A DNA stretch of 64,000 nucleotides from positions 1 to 64,000 of the forward strand of contig NZ_JAHLQC010000001.1 in assembly GCF_018918265.1 (NCBI RefSeq), in the 5' to 3' direction. Made by a program: the position numbers and the translations under genes. The notes below the pieces were generated by a model. That model was not told the origin of the DNA. It searched no databases and saw nothing but the letters and a program-made list of their open reading frames with translations. Source of the DNA: Falcatimonas sp. MSJ-15 (GTDB lineage: Bacteria; Bacillota; Clostridia; Lachnospirales; Lachnospiraceae). Below, in pieces: positions 8,714-17,103 of the stretch; positions within the stretch are counted from its first letter, which is position 1; the number at the start of each line of letters is the position of its first letter.

Positions 8714-11700
8714 ATGAGTAAGGTTAAGAGAGTTTTTGTAGAGAAAAAACCCGCTTTTGCAGTTAAAGCAAAAGAATTACATGAAGAGATAGAAGGATAT
8801 CTTGGGATAAAGACAGTAACTAATGTCAGAGTGCTAATAAGATATGACATTGAGAATATAAGTGAAGAGACATATAAAGAATCATTAACAACAATTTTTA
8901 GTGAAGCACCTGTTGATTATTTATATGAAGAAGATTTTGTAAAGAATAAAGAAGATTTTGTATTTGCAGTTGAATATCTTCCAGGACAGTTTGATCAGAG
9001 AGCAGATTCAGCAGTTCAGTGTGTGAGATTCTTGAATGAAGATGAGAATCCTGTAATCAAGACAGCTACAGTGTATGTAATAGAAGGAAGCGTAACAGAG
9101 GAAGAAGCAGCAAGTATTAAGAGTTTTTGTATTAACCCTGTTGATTCAAGAGAGGCAGCTACAGATAAGCCTGAGACTCTTGTAACAGAATTTGAAGAGC
9201 CTGCAGATGTTATTATTTTTGATGGATTTAAAGACATGGCAGAAGATAAACTTAAAGAATTATATTCATCACTTAATCTTGCTATGACTTTTAAAGATTT
9301 CTTACATATTCAGAATTATTTTAAGAATGATGAGAAGAGAGATCCATCAATGACAGAGATTAGAGTTCTTGATACTTATTGGTCTGATCATTGTCGTCAT
9401 ACAACATTCTCAACAGAACTTAAGGATGTTAAGTTTAAAGATGGTTTCTATAAAGAAGTAATGGAAAGCACATATGATAAGTATCTTGCAGACAGAAAAG
9501 CAATCTTTGGAGATAGAGAAGATAAATTCGTATGTCTTATGGATCTTGCATTAATGGCAATGAGAAAACTTAAAAAAGAAGGAAAACTTGCAGACCAGGA
9601 AGAATCTGATGAGATTAATGCATGTTCAATCGTAGTTCCAGTTGAAATTGATGGAAAGACAGAAGAATGGCTTGTTAACTTTAAGAATGAGACACATAAC
9701 CATCCTACAGAGATTGAACCATTTGGTGGTGCAGCAACATGTCTTGGTGGTGCAATAAGAGATCCATTGTCAGGTCGTACTTATGTATATCAGGCTATGC
9801 GTATAACAGGTGCAGCAGATCCTACAGGTCCTATCTCTGAGACATTACATGGTAAGCTTCCACAGAAAAAACTTGTAACAGGTGCAGCAGCAGGATATAG
9901 TTCATACGGTAACCAGATTGGTCTTGCAACAGGTTATGTTAAGGAGATATATCATCCAGATTATGTAGCAAAGAGAATGGAAATCGGTGCAGTTATGGGT
10001 GCAGCTCCAAGACGTGCAGTAATAAGAGAAACTTCTGATCCAGGTGATATCATTATCTTATTAGGTGGAAGAACAGGACGTGACGGCTGTGGCGGTGCTA
10101 CAGGTTCATCAAAAGTACATACAGAGACTTCAATTGAGACATGTGGTGCTGAAGTTCAAAAAGGTAATGCCCCTACAGAGAGAAAGATCCAGAGACTTTT
10201 CAGAAGAGAAGAAGTTAGTAAGTTAATTAAAAAATGTAATGATTTTGGTGCCGGTGGTGTATCAGTTGCTATTGGTGAACTTGCAGATGGATTGAGAGTA
10301 TCACTTGATAAAGTACCTAAGAAATATGCAGGTCTTGACGGAACTGAGATTGCAATCTCAGAATCACAGGAGAGAATGGCAGTAGTTATCGATCCTAAAG
10401 ATGTAGCAGAATTCATGAAATATGCAAGAGAAGAGAATCTTGAAGCTGTAGAAGTTGCAGTTGTAACTGAAGATCCAAGACTTGTTCTTGAATGGAGAGG
10501 TAAAGAAATTGTTAACATAAAGAGAGCTTTCCTTGATACTAACGGAGCTCATCAGGAGACATCAGTACTTGTTGATATACCTGAAGAAAAAGAAAACGTA
10601 TTCAAAAAAGAAGCTGTTAATGATGTGAAAGCAAAATGGTTAGAAACTTTATCTGATCTTAATGTGTGTTCACAGAAAGGTCTTGTTGAGAGATTTGATG
10701 GTTCAATTGGAGCTGGTTCAGTGTATATGCCATATGGTGGTAAATATCAGCTTACAGAAGTACAGACAATGGTTGCAAAACTTCCAGTACTTAAAGGTAA
10801 GTGTGATACTGTAACAATGATGAGTTACGGATTTGATCCATATCTTTCAAAATGGAGTCCATATCATGGAGCAATGTATGCTGTAACAGATTCAGTAGCT
10901 AAGATTGTAGCAGCAGGTGGAGATTATTCAAAGATTAGATTTACTTTCCAGGAATACTTTAGAAGAATGACAGAAGATCCTTCAAGATGGAGTCAGCCAT
11001 TTGCAGCATTACTTGGTGCTTATGAAGCACAGCTTGGATTTGGTCTTCCATCAATTGGTGGTAAAGATAGTATGTCAGGAACATTCAATGATATTGATGT
11101 ACCACCTACACTTGTATCTTTTGCTGTTGATGTTGCGAAAGAAGGAGATATAATTACTCCTGAACTTAAAAAAGCCGGTAACAAACTTGTTAAATTTGCA
11201 ATAGAGAAAGATAAGTATGATCTTCCTGTATTTGAGAGTATTAAGAAGTTATATGCATATATTCATGAGCTTATTCAGAATAAGACAATCGTGTCTGCGT
11301 ATGTACTTGATGGAAAGGGATTAGTTCCTGCATTATCAAAGATGGCTTTTGGTAATAAGATGGGATTTGTAATCGATACAGAGAATGTTAAGAGTGATGA
11401 TTTATTTGCTCCAGAATATGGTTGTATTGTATGTGAAGTTACAGATACTGCTAATATTAATGTAGATTATACATATATTGGTGAAGTTACAGAAAAGCCT
11501 GAATTTGTATATGGTGATGTTGTTATAACTGTTGATGATGCATTAAAAGTATGGAAAGAAAAACTTGAAAAGGTATTCCCTACAAAAGCAGTTAAAGAAG
11601 TAACTCCTATTGAAACAAAATTATACAATACAGATAATGTATATGTATGTAAACATAAAGTTGCAAGACCTACAGTATTTATTCCTGTATTCCCAGGAAC

Positions 11701-12463
11701 AAACTGTGAATATGATAGCTCAAAAGCTTTTGAAAGAGCTGGTGCTGATGTAATAGTAAAAGTATTTAATAACCTTGATGCAAATGGAATCAGAGAATCT
11801 GTTGACGAATTTGAAAAAGCAATTAATAAAGCACAGATTATTATGTTCCCAGGTGGATTCTCAGCTGGTGATGAACCAGATGGTTCAGCAAAATTCTTTG
11901 CAACAGCATTTAGAAATGAGAAGATGAAAGAAGCTGTTCATAGATTATTAAATGAGCGTGATGGACTTGCACTTGGTATCTGTAATGGTTTCCAGGCACT
12001 TATTAAACTTGGACTTGTACCAAATGGTGAGATTGTAGGTCAGACAGCAGATGCACCAACACTTACATTTAATACTATTAACCGTCATATATCAAAGATG
12101 GTATATACAAAAGTTGTTACTAATAAGTCTCCATGGTTACAGGAAGCTGAACTTGGTAAAGTATATTGTAATCCTGCTTCACATGGTGAAGGACGTTTTG
12201 TAGCACCAAAAGAATGGTTAGATAGATTATTTGAAAATGGACAGGTTGCTACACAGTATTGTGATCCAGAAGGTAATATCTCAATGGATGAAGAATGGAA
12301 TGTTAATGGTTCATATATGGCTATTGAAGGTATTACAAGTCCAGATGGAAGATGTCTTGGTAAGATGGCGCATTCAGAGAGACGTGGCGAGAGTGTTGCA
12401 ATTAATATCTATGGAGAACAGGATCTTAAGATCTTTGAGTCTGGTGTTAAATATTTTAAATAA
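8714..12463 (+). CDS. purL: Phosphoribosylformylglycinamidine synthase, one-chain form
   Basis: FGAM synthase converts FGAR, glutamine and ATP to FGAM in purine synthesis. The 1249-residue chain has the long-form architecture: an N-terminal PurS-like region, a linker with the SDHCRHTTF motif, two AIRS-like halves (GGAATCLGGAIRDP, later GGKDSMSGTF) and a C-terminal class I glutamine amidotransferase with the nucleophile in GICNGFQAL and a partner in SHGEGRF. The ATG at 8714 is preferred because CAGGAGG lies 6 bases upstream, although the frame is open to 8684. Many Firmicutes instead split this enzyme into PurS, PurQ and PurL. No other purine gene is adjacent. Confidence 0.97.
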   Translation: MSKVKRVFVEKKPAFAVKAKELHEEIEGYLGIKTVTNVRVLIRYDIENISEETYKESLTTIFSEAPVDYLYEEDFVKNKEDFVFAVEYLPGQFDQRADSAVQCVRFLNEDENPVIKTATVYVIEGSVTEEEAASIKSFCINPVDSREAATDKPETLVTEFEEPADVIIFDGFKDMAEDKLKELYSSLNLAMTFKDFLHIQNYFKNDEKRDPSMTEIRVLDTYWSDHCRHTTFSTELKDVKFKDGFYKEVMESTYDKYLADRKAIFGDREDKFVCLMDLALMAMRKLKKEGKLADQEESDEINACSIVVPVEIDGKTEEWLVNFKNETHNHPTEIEPFGGAATCLGGAIRDPLSGRTYVYQAMRITGAADPTGPISETLHGKLPQKKLVTGAAAGYSSYGNQIGLATGYVKEIYHPDYVAKRMEIGAVMGAAPRRAVIRETSDPGDIIILLGGRTGRDGCGGATGSSKVHTETSIETCGAEVQKGNAPTERKIQRLFRREEVSKLIKKCNDFGAGGVSVAIGELADGLRVSLDKVPKKYAGLDGTEIAISESQERMAVVIDPKDVAEFMKYAREENLEAVEVAVVTEDPRLVLEWRGKEIVNIKRAFLDTNGAHQETSVLVDIPEEKENVFKKEAVNDVKAKWLETLSDLNVCSQKGLVERFDGSIGAGSVYMPYGGKYQLTEVQTMVAKLPVLKGKCDTVTMMSYGFDPYLSKWSPYHGAMYAVTDSVAKIVAAGGDYSKIRFTFQEYFRRMTEDPSRWSQPFAALLGAYEAQLGFGLPSIGGKDSMSGTFNDIDVPPTLVSFAVDVAKEGDIITPELKKAGNKLVKFAIEKDKYDLPVFESIKKLYAYIHELIQNKTIVSAYVLDGKGLVPALSKMAFGNKMGFVIDTENVKSDDLFAPEYGCIVCEVTDTANINVDYTYIGEVTEKPEFVYGDVVITVDDALKVWKEKLEKVFPTKAVKEVTPIETKLYNTDNVYVCKHKVARPTVFIPVFPGTNCEYDSSKAFERAGADVIVKVFNNLDANGIRESVDEFEKAINKAQIIMFPGGFSAGDEPDGSAKFFATAFRNEKMKEAVHRLLNERDGLALGICNGFQALIKLGLVPNGEIVGQTADAPTLTFNTINRHISKMVYTKVVTNKSPWLQEAELGKVYCNPASHGEGRFVAPKEWLDRLFENGQVATQYCDPEGNISMDEEWNVNGSYMAIEGITSPDGRCLGKMAHSERRGESVAINIYGEQDLKIFESGVKYFK

Positions 12464-12581
12464 TTAATATGTTTTAAGATATATTGTGATACAGGATGTT
12501 GTCTTGTAAGAATGATAGATTTGGCTAGTGAAATGAATATATGAATTAAGTTAAAATAACTTATATATAAGATTGCTAATA

Positions 12582-12634
12582 AACCGATTCCTAAAAGTTA
12601 GAATTAAACTCTAATGATTAGGAGTCGGTTTTTG
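12582..12634 (+). terminator. Rho-independent terminator after purL
   Basis: AACCGATTCCTAA (12582-12594) pairs with TTAGGAGTCGGTT (12618-12630) with one G-T pair, followed by a T-rich tail. Confidence 0.85.
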
Positions 12635-12792
12635 GTATTATTATATTAATCAAAATGTATGTTGTTATATAATTGTAATATATACTTGACAATAAATGGA
12701 AAATATAATTAAATAATATTTAAATCCGGTGAAGTGATAGAATATTAAAGAATAAATATCAGAGAATAGATGCCGGAATGGGAGGAATTAGG
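12635..12792 (+). promoter_or_regulatory. Leader of the thiamine transporter gene
   Basis: The leader contains a TTGACA (12686-12691). A TATAAT lies only 12 bases later (12704-12709), which is too close for a standard promoter. TCCGG (12725-12729) could pair with CCGGA (12773-12777) just ahead of the GGAGG ribosome binding site at 12781. I looked for the conserved TPP-riboswitch cores (CTGAGA, ACCTGATCTGG) and did not find them. Confidence 0.4.
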
Positions 12793-13347
12793 ATGCAGAA
12801 TAAAAAAGAATTTACAGTAAAAAAACTTGTATTTTCAGCAGTGGCAATAGCACTTGCAACAGCACTTTCTTTTGTTAAGTTTGCTGACTTACCATACGGT
12901 GGTTCAATAACACTATTTAGTATGTTTTTTGTAGCAGTAGTAGGATACTGGTATGGCGCAAAGATTGGAATTGCTGCAGGTATAGCTTATGGTTTGTTAC
13001 AATTATTATTTGGAGCATACGTTGTACATCCGGTACAGTTATTACTTGATTATCCTCTTGCGTTTGGAGCTTTAGGATTATCAGGATTGTTTACAAATAA
13101 GAAAAATGGGCTTGTTGCAGGATATGCAGTGGGTGTAGCAGGAAGATTTGTAATGCATTCAATATCAGGTTTTATATTTTTTACTGAATATACAAGTGTT
13201 ATGAGTGAGAATCTTGCAGCTATATGGGCATCATTCTTATATAATCTGTCTTATATATTGCCAGAGATGTTAGTTACAATTGTATTATTGCTTATACCAG
13301 CTGTTAAGAATGCAATGAATCAGGTTAAGAAGATGGCTGTTGAATAA
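12793..13347 (+). CDS. thiT: ECF transporter S component, ThiT-like (thiamine)
   Basis: This hydrophobic 184-residue protein is the substrate-binding membrane subunit of an energy-coupling-factor transporter, closest to ThiT/YuaJ. About six membrane segments are visible. Segment 1 starts at residue ~10, and the family-like stretch PYGGSITLFSM follows near residue 36. The middle part (YGLLQLLFGAYVVHPVQ) and the late GRFVMHSISG are also typical of thiamine-specific ThiT. The ECF ATPases and T subunit must be encoded elsewhere. The start at 12793 follows GGAGGAATTAGG; an in-frame ATG at 12778 lies upstream of that site and is rejected. Thiamine specificity is inferred from the family and is not backed by a TPP riboswitch. 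Confidence 0.85.
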   Translation: MQNKKEFTVKKLVFSAVAIALATALSFVKFADLPYGGSITLFSMFFVAVVGYWYGAKIGIAAGIAYGLLQLLFGAYVVHPVQLLLDYPLAFGALGLSGLFTNKKNGLVAGYAVGVAGRFVMHSISGFIFFTEYTSVMSENLAAIWASFLYNLSYILPEMLVTIVLLLIPAVKNAMNQVKKMAVE

Positions 13348-13442
13348 CATATGAGTTCTAGAAATATATCATTATCAAATAATTAGAATTATAGTGATAA
13401 CTTGGATACAATAAGTGTATCAGTAAGATTGAAGACATAAAT

Positions 13443-13486
13443 AAAGCATATATTCTCATAAAATAAAGTATGAGAATATATGCTTT
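13443..13486. terminator. Bidirectional terminator, thiT / degV
   Basis: AAAGCATATATTCTCATA (13443-13460) pairs perfectly with TATGAGAATATATGCTTT (13469-13486), an 18-bp stem with an 8-base loop and A/T runs on both sides. It lies between convergent genes. Confidence 0.92.
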
Positions 13487-13520
13487 TATTAGTATATTAT
13501 TTAGTGGGTTATTTAGTATG

Positions 13521-14387
13521 TTATCTTTTTTCACCAAGGAAGAAAAGAGCAATGATTGACGAACCGGTATGTGCACCTACAGTAGGGCAGATAATATTAT
13601 TAATTACTTTGCATCCAAAACGTTCTTTGATAAGTTTTTCGACATAAGCTGCATCTTCTTCGCAGTCACCACGACCAAGAAATACAACATCATTTTCATC
13701 TTTGAACTTTCCCATACGTTCAGCCATATTATCAACAAGTGTTTCAAGTGATTTTTTTCTTCCTCGAACTTTAGCAATAGGAATAAGGCGGCCTTCATTA
13801 TCACAGTGAAGAACAGGCTTTATGTTAGCAAGTGTACCAAGAAATGCTGCTGTCTTAGATACACGACCACCACGATATAAATCATTTAAATTAGAAACAG
13901 TGAATTGATGACATGAATAAGGAATATAATCATATACAGCTTTCTCGATCTCATCCATTGTCTTTCCTTGTTTTTTTAATTCGCATGCACGGTATACAAG
14001 CTGGCCTTCACCCATTGATGCAGAGAGTGAATCAATTACAACAATTTTGTGTTCAGGATATTCTTCCATTAAGTTAGATGCTGCAATAGAAGCATTGTTA
14101 TAGCTGCTACTGAGTGCTGAGGAGAAAGCAATATGAAGAATATCATAACCTTCATCTAAGAATTTTTTGAACTGATTATAATCTTCTTCGGGATTACTTG
14201 CCATAGTTGTAGGTTTGGCACCTTCGTCCATCTTATGATAGAAATCAATAGAATCCATTGTCTGTTCTTTACCATAGATAACATTGTCAAGACTGTAATA
14301 AAGAACATGGATATCTACATTGTTGTCAATGAGGTATTCTGAAGGAAGGTCACAAGTTGTGTCTGATGAAATTATAAATTTATTCAT
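13521..14387 (-). CDS. DegV family fatty-acid-binding protein
   Basis: DegV/FakB proteins bind a fatty acid and present it to the kinase FakA for phosphorylation. This 288-residue protein opens with the family SSDTTCDLP motif. It has TMASNPEEDY in the lid region, HIAFSSALSSSYNNA (the Ser-rich lipid carboxylate site), DSLSASMGEGQ, and a late GGRVSKTAAFLG and GRKKSLETL. The start has AAAAGGAG about 9 bases upstream. It is monocistronic and convergent with thiT. The bound lipid and the FakA partner are not in this window. Confidence 0.93.
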   Translation of the reverse strand: MNKFIISSDTTCDLPSEYLIDNNVDIHVLYYSLDNVIYGKEQTMDSIDFYHKMDEGAKPTTMASNPEEDYNQFKKFLDEGYDILHIAFSSALSSSYNNASIAASNLMEEYPEHKIVVIDSLSASMGEGQLVYRACELKKQGKTMDEIEKAVYDYIPYSCHQFTVSNLNDLYRGGRVSKTAAFLGTLANIKPVLHCDNEGRLIPIAKVRGRKKSLETLVDNMAERMGKFKDENDVVFLGRGDCEEDAAYVEKLIKERFGCKVINNIICPTVGAHTGSSIIALFFLGEKR

Positions 14388-14610
14388 ATTAAGGAACTCC
14401 TTTTTGTATTAGTGTTAAGTATAACGTTATATCGGCTTTGAATATAATATATCAAATCAAAGTTAATATGAACGATAGAATCAAAGATATATGCGTATCA
14501 CAAAAAGTAATAATCATATAATTGACTGAATTCATAATAACAATGAATTGATAATAATACAACTTAAAAAATGTTAATTTAAGAAAAATTAAGATATAGA
14601 AGTGAGTGAG
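14388..14610. other. Upstream part of the degV/galK intergenic region
   Basis: This AT-rich stretch lies behind the divergent degV start. I see no gene and no strong structure here. The organised repeats begin at 14611. Confidence 0.5.
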
Positions 14611-14612
14611 AC

Positions 14613-14826
14613 ATGAATTATGTTTTAGCTAGGATGGGAAAGATATAGTATGATACAGATAAGTAATTGTGAAGTAGAATATGAATTATGTTTTAGTTAA
14701 GTTAAGGAAGATATAGTGTGATACAGATAAGTGGTTGTGAAGTAAAACATAAAAAATGTTTCAAATTGTATAATATGTATAAAAAAATATTGACAGATAA
14801 GTGTTTTGTGGTAAAATGGAACTAAC
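14613..14826 (+). repeat. Three tandem promoter-like repeats upstream of galK
   Basis: Copies 1 (14613-14680) and 2 (14681-14748) are both exactly 68 bases and nearly identical. Copy 3 (14749-14826, 78 bases) is diverged but keeps the order of elements: an ATGT half-site at the start, then ACAGATAAGT, then a -10-like hexamer. Copies 1 and 2 carry weak promoters (GATACA at 14652 and 14720 with TAGAAT at 14675 and TAAAAC at 14743). Copy 3 carries the consensus promoter. Confidence 0.8.
14790..14817 (+). promoter_or_regulatory. Sigma-A-type promoter of the gal operon
   Basis: TTGACA (14790-14795), a 16-base spacer and TAAAAT (14812-14817). The predicted start near 14824 abuts two palindromic operator candidates. 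Confidence 0.8.
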
Positions 14827-14856
14827 ATAAAAAATGTATAGAAACATAAAAAATGT
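14825..14856 (+). promoter_or_regulatory. Tandem operator candidates ACAT-N5-ATGT
   Basis: Two identical 13-bp palindromes, ACATAAAAAATGT, lie at 14825-14837 and 14844-14856, 19 bases apart, just downstream of the promoter. A third identical site is at 14747-14759, and related sites are at 14611-14623 (ACATGAATTATGT) and 14679-14691. Their position fits a repressor site. The regulator encoded next is the natural candidate, which is inference. Confidence 0.65.
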
Positions 14857-14888
14857 TTTTATGCCATATACAGTTTGGAGGTGGCTGG

Positions 14889-17009
14889 TTGGATAAAGAC
14901 AGATATACACTTGATGATGAACAGAAGCTGATTCTTATCGGCAAGGCATTATCTTCAGAGATGAAGATAGAGATAATACGATTACTTAAAAAACAGAATA
15001 TGAGTATTAATGACATAGCGAAGAAGACAGGTGCACCAGCGTCAAGTACAGCTCTTAATATTAAGGCATTAGAAGAAGCAGGTATTGTAAAGACAGAGCT
15101 TGTAAAAGCAAATCGAGGTACAGTTAAGATATGTAGTCTTAATATGGATGAGATTAATATTACATTTGATATGCCAGAAGAAGCGAATGAGACAGATGTT
15201 ATAGATATGCCAATTGGTAATTTTGTAGATTATAAAGCGATTCCTACATGTGGAATTGTTAATGAAAAAGGCAATATTGATGAAGAAGATGAACCAAGAT
15301 GTTTTTATAGTCCATTAAGAGCAACGGCAAAGCTTATATGGACAGCAGATGGCTATTTTGAATATAGATTTCCAAATCATTATATTCAGAATAAAGAAGT
15401 AAAAGCAATAGAGATATCAGCAGAGCTTTGTTCAGAGGCAAAAGATTACAATATGGATTATCCGTCAGATATAACACTGTGGGTGAATGGAATTGATGCA
15501 GGAACATGGGAATGTCCATCTGATTATGGTGGCAGGAGAGGAAAGCTTAATCCAGAATGGTGGCCTGATAAGAATACACAATATGGTAAGCTTAAGACGT
15601 GGTCAATTAGTGAAGATGGAACATATCTGGATTATAAACGTGTTAACGAATATCCCATAGGAAGATATGGCATTAAAGATAATGATTATATATCTGTGAG
15701 GATTGGAATAAAGGACGATGCGAAACATCATGGAGGAATCAATCTGTTTGGCGATGCATTTGGAGATTATAAGCAGAATATCAGCATGAAGTTTATATAC
15801 AAGAGTAAGAGCAGTAAAGACGCAGATAAAAAAAGGAGAAATAGAATGAAAGAAAGATTAGTAGAAAAATTTTATGAAGTATTTGGCAGAGATGGTGAAG
15901 CAAAATCATATTTTGCACCAGGCCGTGTTAATCTTATTGGTGAACATACGGATTATAATGGTGGACATGTATTTCCATGTGCTTTAACAATTGGAACATA
16001 TCTTATTGCAAGAAAGAGAAATGATAATAAGTTAAGATTTTTCTCAGAGAATTTTGAAAGTCTTGGAGTTATAGAGAGCAGCCTTTCAGAGCTTGTATAT
16101 TCAAAAGAGGCTAATTGGACTAATTATCCAAAGGGCGTAATGTGGGCATTTGGAAAAAAAGGATATGCTGTTAATGAAGGTTTTGATATTCTTCTTTTTG
16201 GTAATATTCCTAATGGTTCAGGACTCTCATCATCAGCATCAGTTGAAGTTGCGACAGCAGTAATGTTAAAAGATATGTTAGGTTATGATATTGATATGGT
16301 TAATGTATCTTTGATATGTCAGTTCGCAGAGAACAAATTCAATGGTGTTAACTGTGGAATTATGGATCAGTTTGCGATTGCAATGGGTAAAAAAGATAAT
16401 GCAATATTCCTTGATACAAGTGATCTGTCATATGAATATGCACCAATAGTTCTTGATGGAATGAAAGTGGTAATTGCATGTTCTAACAAAAAAAGAGGAC
16501 TTGGTGATTCAAAGTATAATGAGAGAAGAAGTGAATGTGAGACAGCTCTTGAAGAGATTAGAAAAGTTAAAGATATAAAGTCACTTGGAGAACTTACTAA
16601 TGAAGAGTTTGAATCAGTAAAAGATGCAATTAAAGATCCTGTAAGAATTAAAAGAGCAAGACATGCAGTATATGAGAACCAGAGAACAATAGAAGCAGTT
16701 AAAGCATTAAAAGCTAATGATATAGAAAGATTTGGTAAACTTATGATAGCTTCACATGAGTCATTAAGAGATGACTATGAAGTTACAGGCAAAGAATTAG
16801 ATACGCTTGTAGATGCAGCATTAAAAATTTATGGTGTAATTGGTTCTAGAATGACAGGAGCTGGATTTGGTGGCTGTACTGTAAGTATTGTAAAAGAAGA
16901 AGCAGTTGATGATTTTATAGAAAAAGTTGGTAAAGAGTATCTTAATACAATTGGATATGCAGCAGATTTTTATGTAGTTGACATAGGTGATGGTGCAGGA
17001 CTACTATAA
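14889..17009 (+). CDS. galK: ArsR-like regulator fused in frame to galactokinase
   Basis: Residues ~1-319 are a transcription regulator: an ArsR-type winged helix (GKALSSEMKIEIIRLLKK, then INDIAKKTGAPASS) plus a ~200-residue ligand domain also found in the regulator at 30026. From residue 320 the chain is a complete GHMP-family galactokinase: the PGRVNLIGEHTDYNGG signature, the ATP loop PNGSGLSSSASVE, catalytic GIMDQFA and the C-terminal GAGFGGCTV. Galactokinase makes galactose 1-phosphate. The TTG at 14889 is preferred because TTTGGAGG lies 7 bases upstream; an ATG at 14853 overlaps the operator. The junction contains A7 (15828-15834) and a second ribosome binding site, so separate products are possible. 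Gene order galK-galE-galT supports the role. Confidence 0.85.
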   Translation: MDKDRYTLDDEQKLILIGKALSSEMKIEIIRLLKKQNMSINDIAKKTGAPASSTALNIKALEEAGIVKTELVKANRGTVKICSLNMDEINITFDMPEEANETDVIDMPIGNFVDYKAIPTCGIVNEKGNIDEEDEPRCFYSPLRATAKLIWTADGYFEYRFPNHYIQNKEVKAIEISAELCSEAKDYNMDYPSDITLWVNGIDAGTWECPSDYGGRRGKLNPEWWPDKNTQYGKLKTWSISEDGTYLDYKRVNEYPIGRYGIKDNDYISVRIGIKDDAKHHGGINLFGDAFGDYKQNISMKFIYKSKSSKDADKKRRNRMKERLVEKFYEVFGRDGEAKSYFAPGRVNLIGEHTDYNGGHVFPCALTIGTYLIARKRNDNKLRFFSENFESLGVIESSLSELVYSKEANWTNYPKGVMWAFGKKGYAVNEGFDILLFGNIPNGSGLSSSASVEVATAVMLKDMLGYDIDMVNVSLICQFAENKFNGVNCGIMDQFAIAMGKKDNAIFLDTSDLSYEYAPIVLDGMKVVIACSNKKRGLGDSKYNERRSECETALEEIRKVKDIKSLGELTNEEFESVKDAIKDPVRIKRARHAVYENQRTIEAVKALKANDIERFGKLMIASHESLRDDYEVTGKELDTLVDAALKIYGVIGSRMTGAGFGGCTVSIVKEEAVDDFIEKVGKEYLNTIGYAADFYVVDIGDGAGLL
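15846..17009 (+). CDS. galK: Galactokinase from an internal start within the fusion
   Basis: The ATG at 15846 has AAAGGAG (15832-15838) 7 bases upstream, exactly as expected for a free-standing gene. It would give a 387-residue galactokinase, the normal length of the family. The upstream reading frame runs straight through this start. Adding one A to the A7 tract would end the regulator at TAG (15843-15845 in this sequence), and removing one would end it at TGA overlapping this ATG. The galK unit is certain; whether it is made separately, as a fusion, or both is open. Confidence 0.6.
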   Translation: MKERLVEKFYEVFGRDGEAKSYFAPGRVNLIGEHTDYNGGHVFPCALTIGTYLIARKRNDNKLRFFSENFESLGVIESSLSELVYSKEANWTNYPKGVMWAFGKKGYAVNEGFDILLFGNIPNGSGLSSSASVEVATAVMLKDMLGYDIDMVNVSLICQFAENKFNGVNCGIMDQFAIAMGKKDNAIFLDTSDLSYEYAPIVLDGMKVVIACSNKKRGLGDSKYNERRSECETALEEIRKVKDIKSLGELTNEEFESVKDAIKDPVRIKRARHAVYENQRTIEAVKALKANDIERFGKLMIASHESLRDDYEVTGKELDTLVDAALKIYGVIGSRMTGAGFGGCTVSIVKEEAVDDFIEKVGKEYLNTIGYAADFYVVDIGDGAGLL

Positions 17010-17029
17010 TGTAGGAAACTTCAAAAAAT

Positions 17030-17072
17030 TTGACAGCTATAAACAGTGAGAGTATCATATATATGGTGATAC
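17030..17072 (+). promoter_or_regulatory. Internal promoter and palindrome ahead of galE
   Basis: TTGACA (17030-17035), a 17-base spacer and TATCAT (17053-17058) form a good promoter. The -10 overlaps a palindrome GTATCA-N9-TGATAC (17052-17072), which could be an operator or a small hairpin in the galE leader. Confidence 0.7.
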
Positions 17073-17103
17073 AGAATATTTTATTAACAAGGAGGATATA
17101 AAT

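Noticed and set aside
12635..12792. A TPP riboswitch before the ThiT-like gene
   Set aside because: The conserved CTGAGA and ACCTGATCTGG cores are absent, and only a weak CCGG stem is present.
14853..14888. ATG at 14853 as the start of the GalK fusion
   Set aside because: It overlaps the operator palindrome and has no ribosome binding site; TTG 14889 follows TTTGGAGG at normal spacing.
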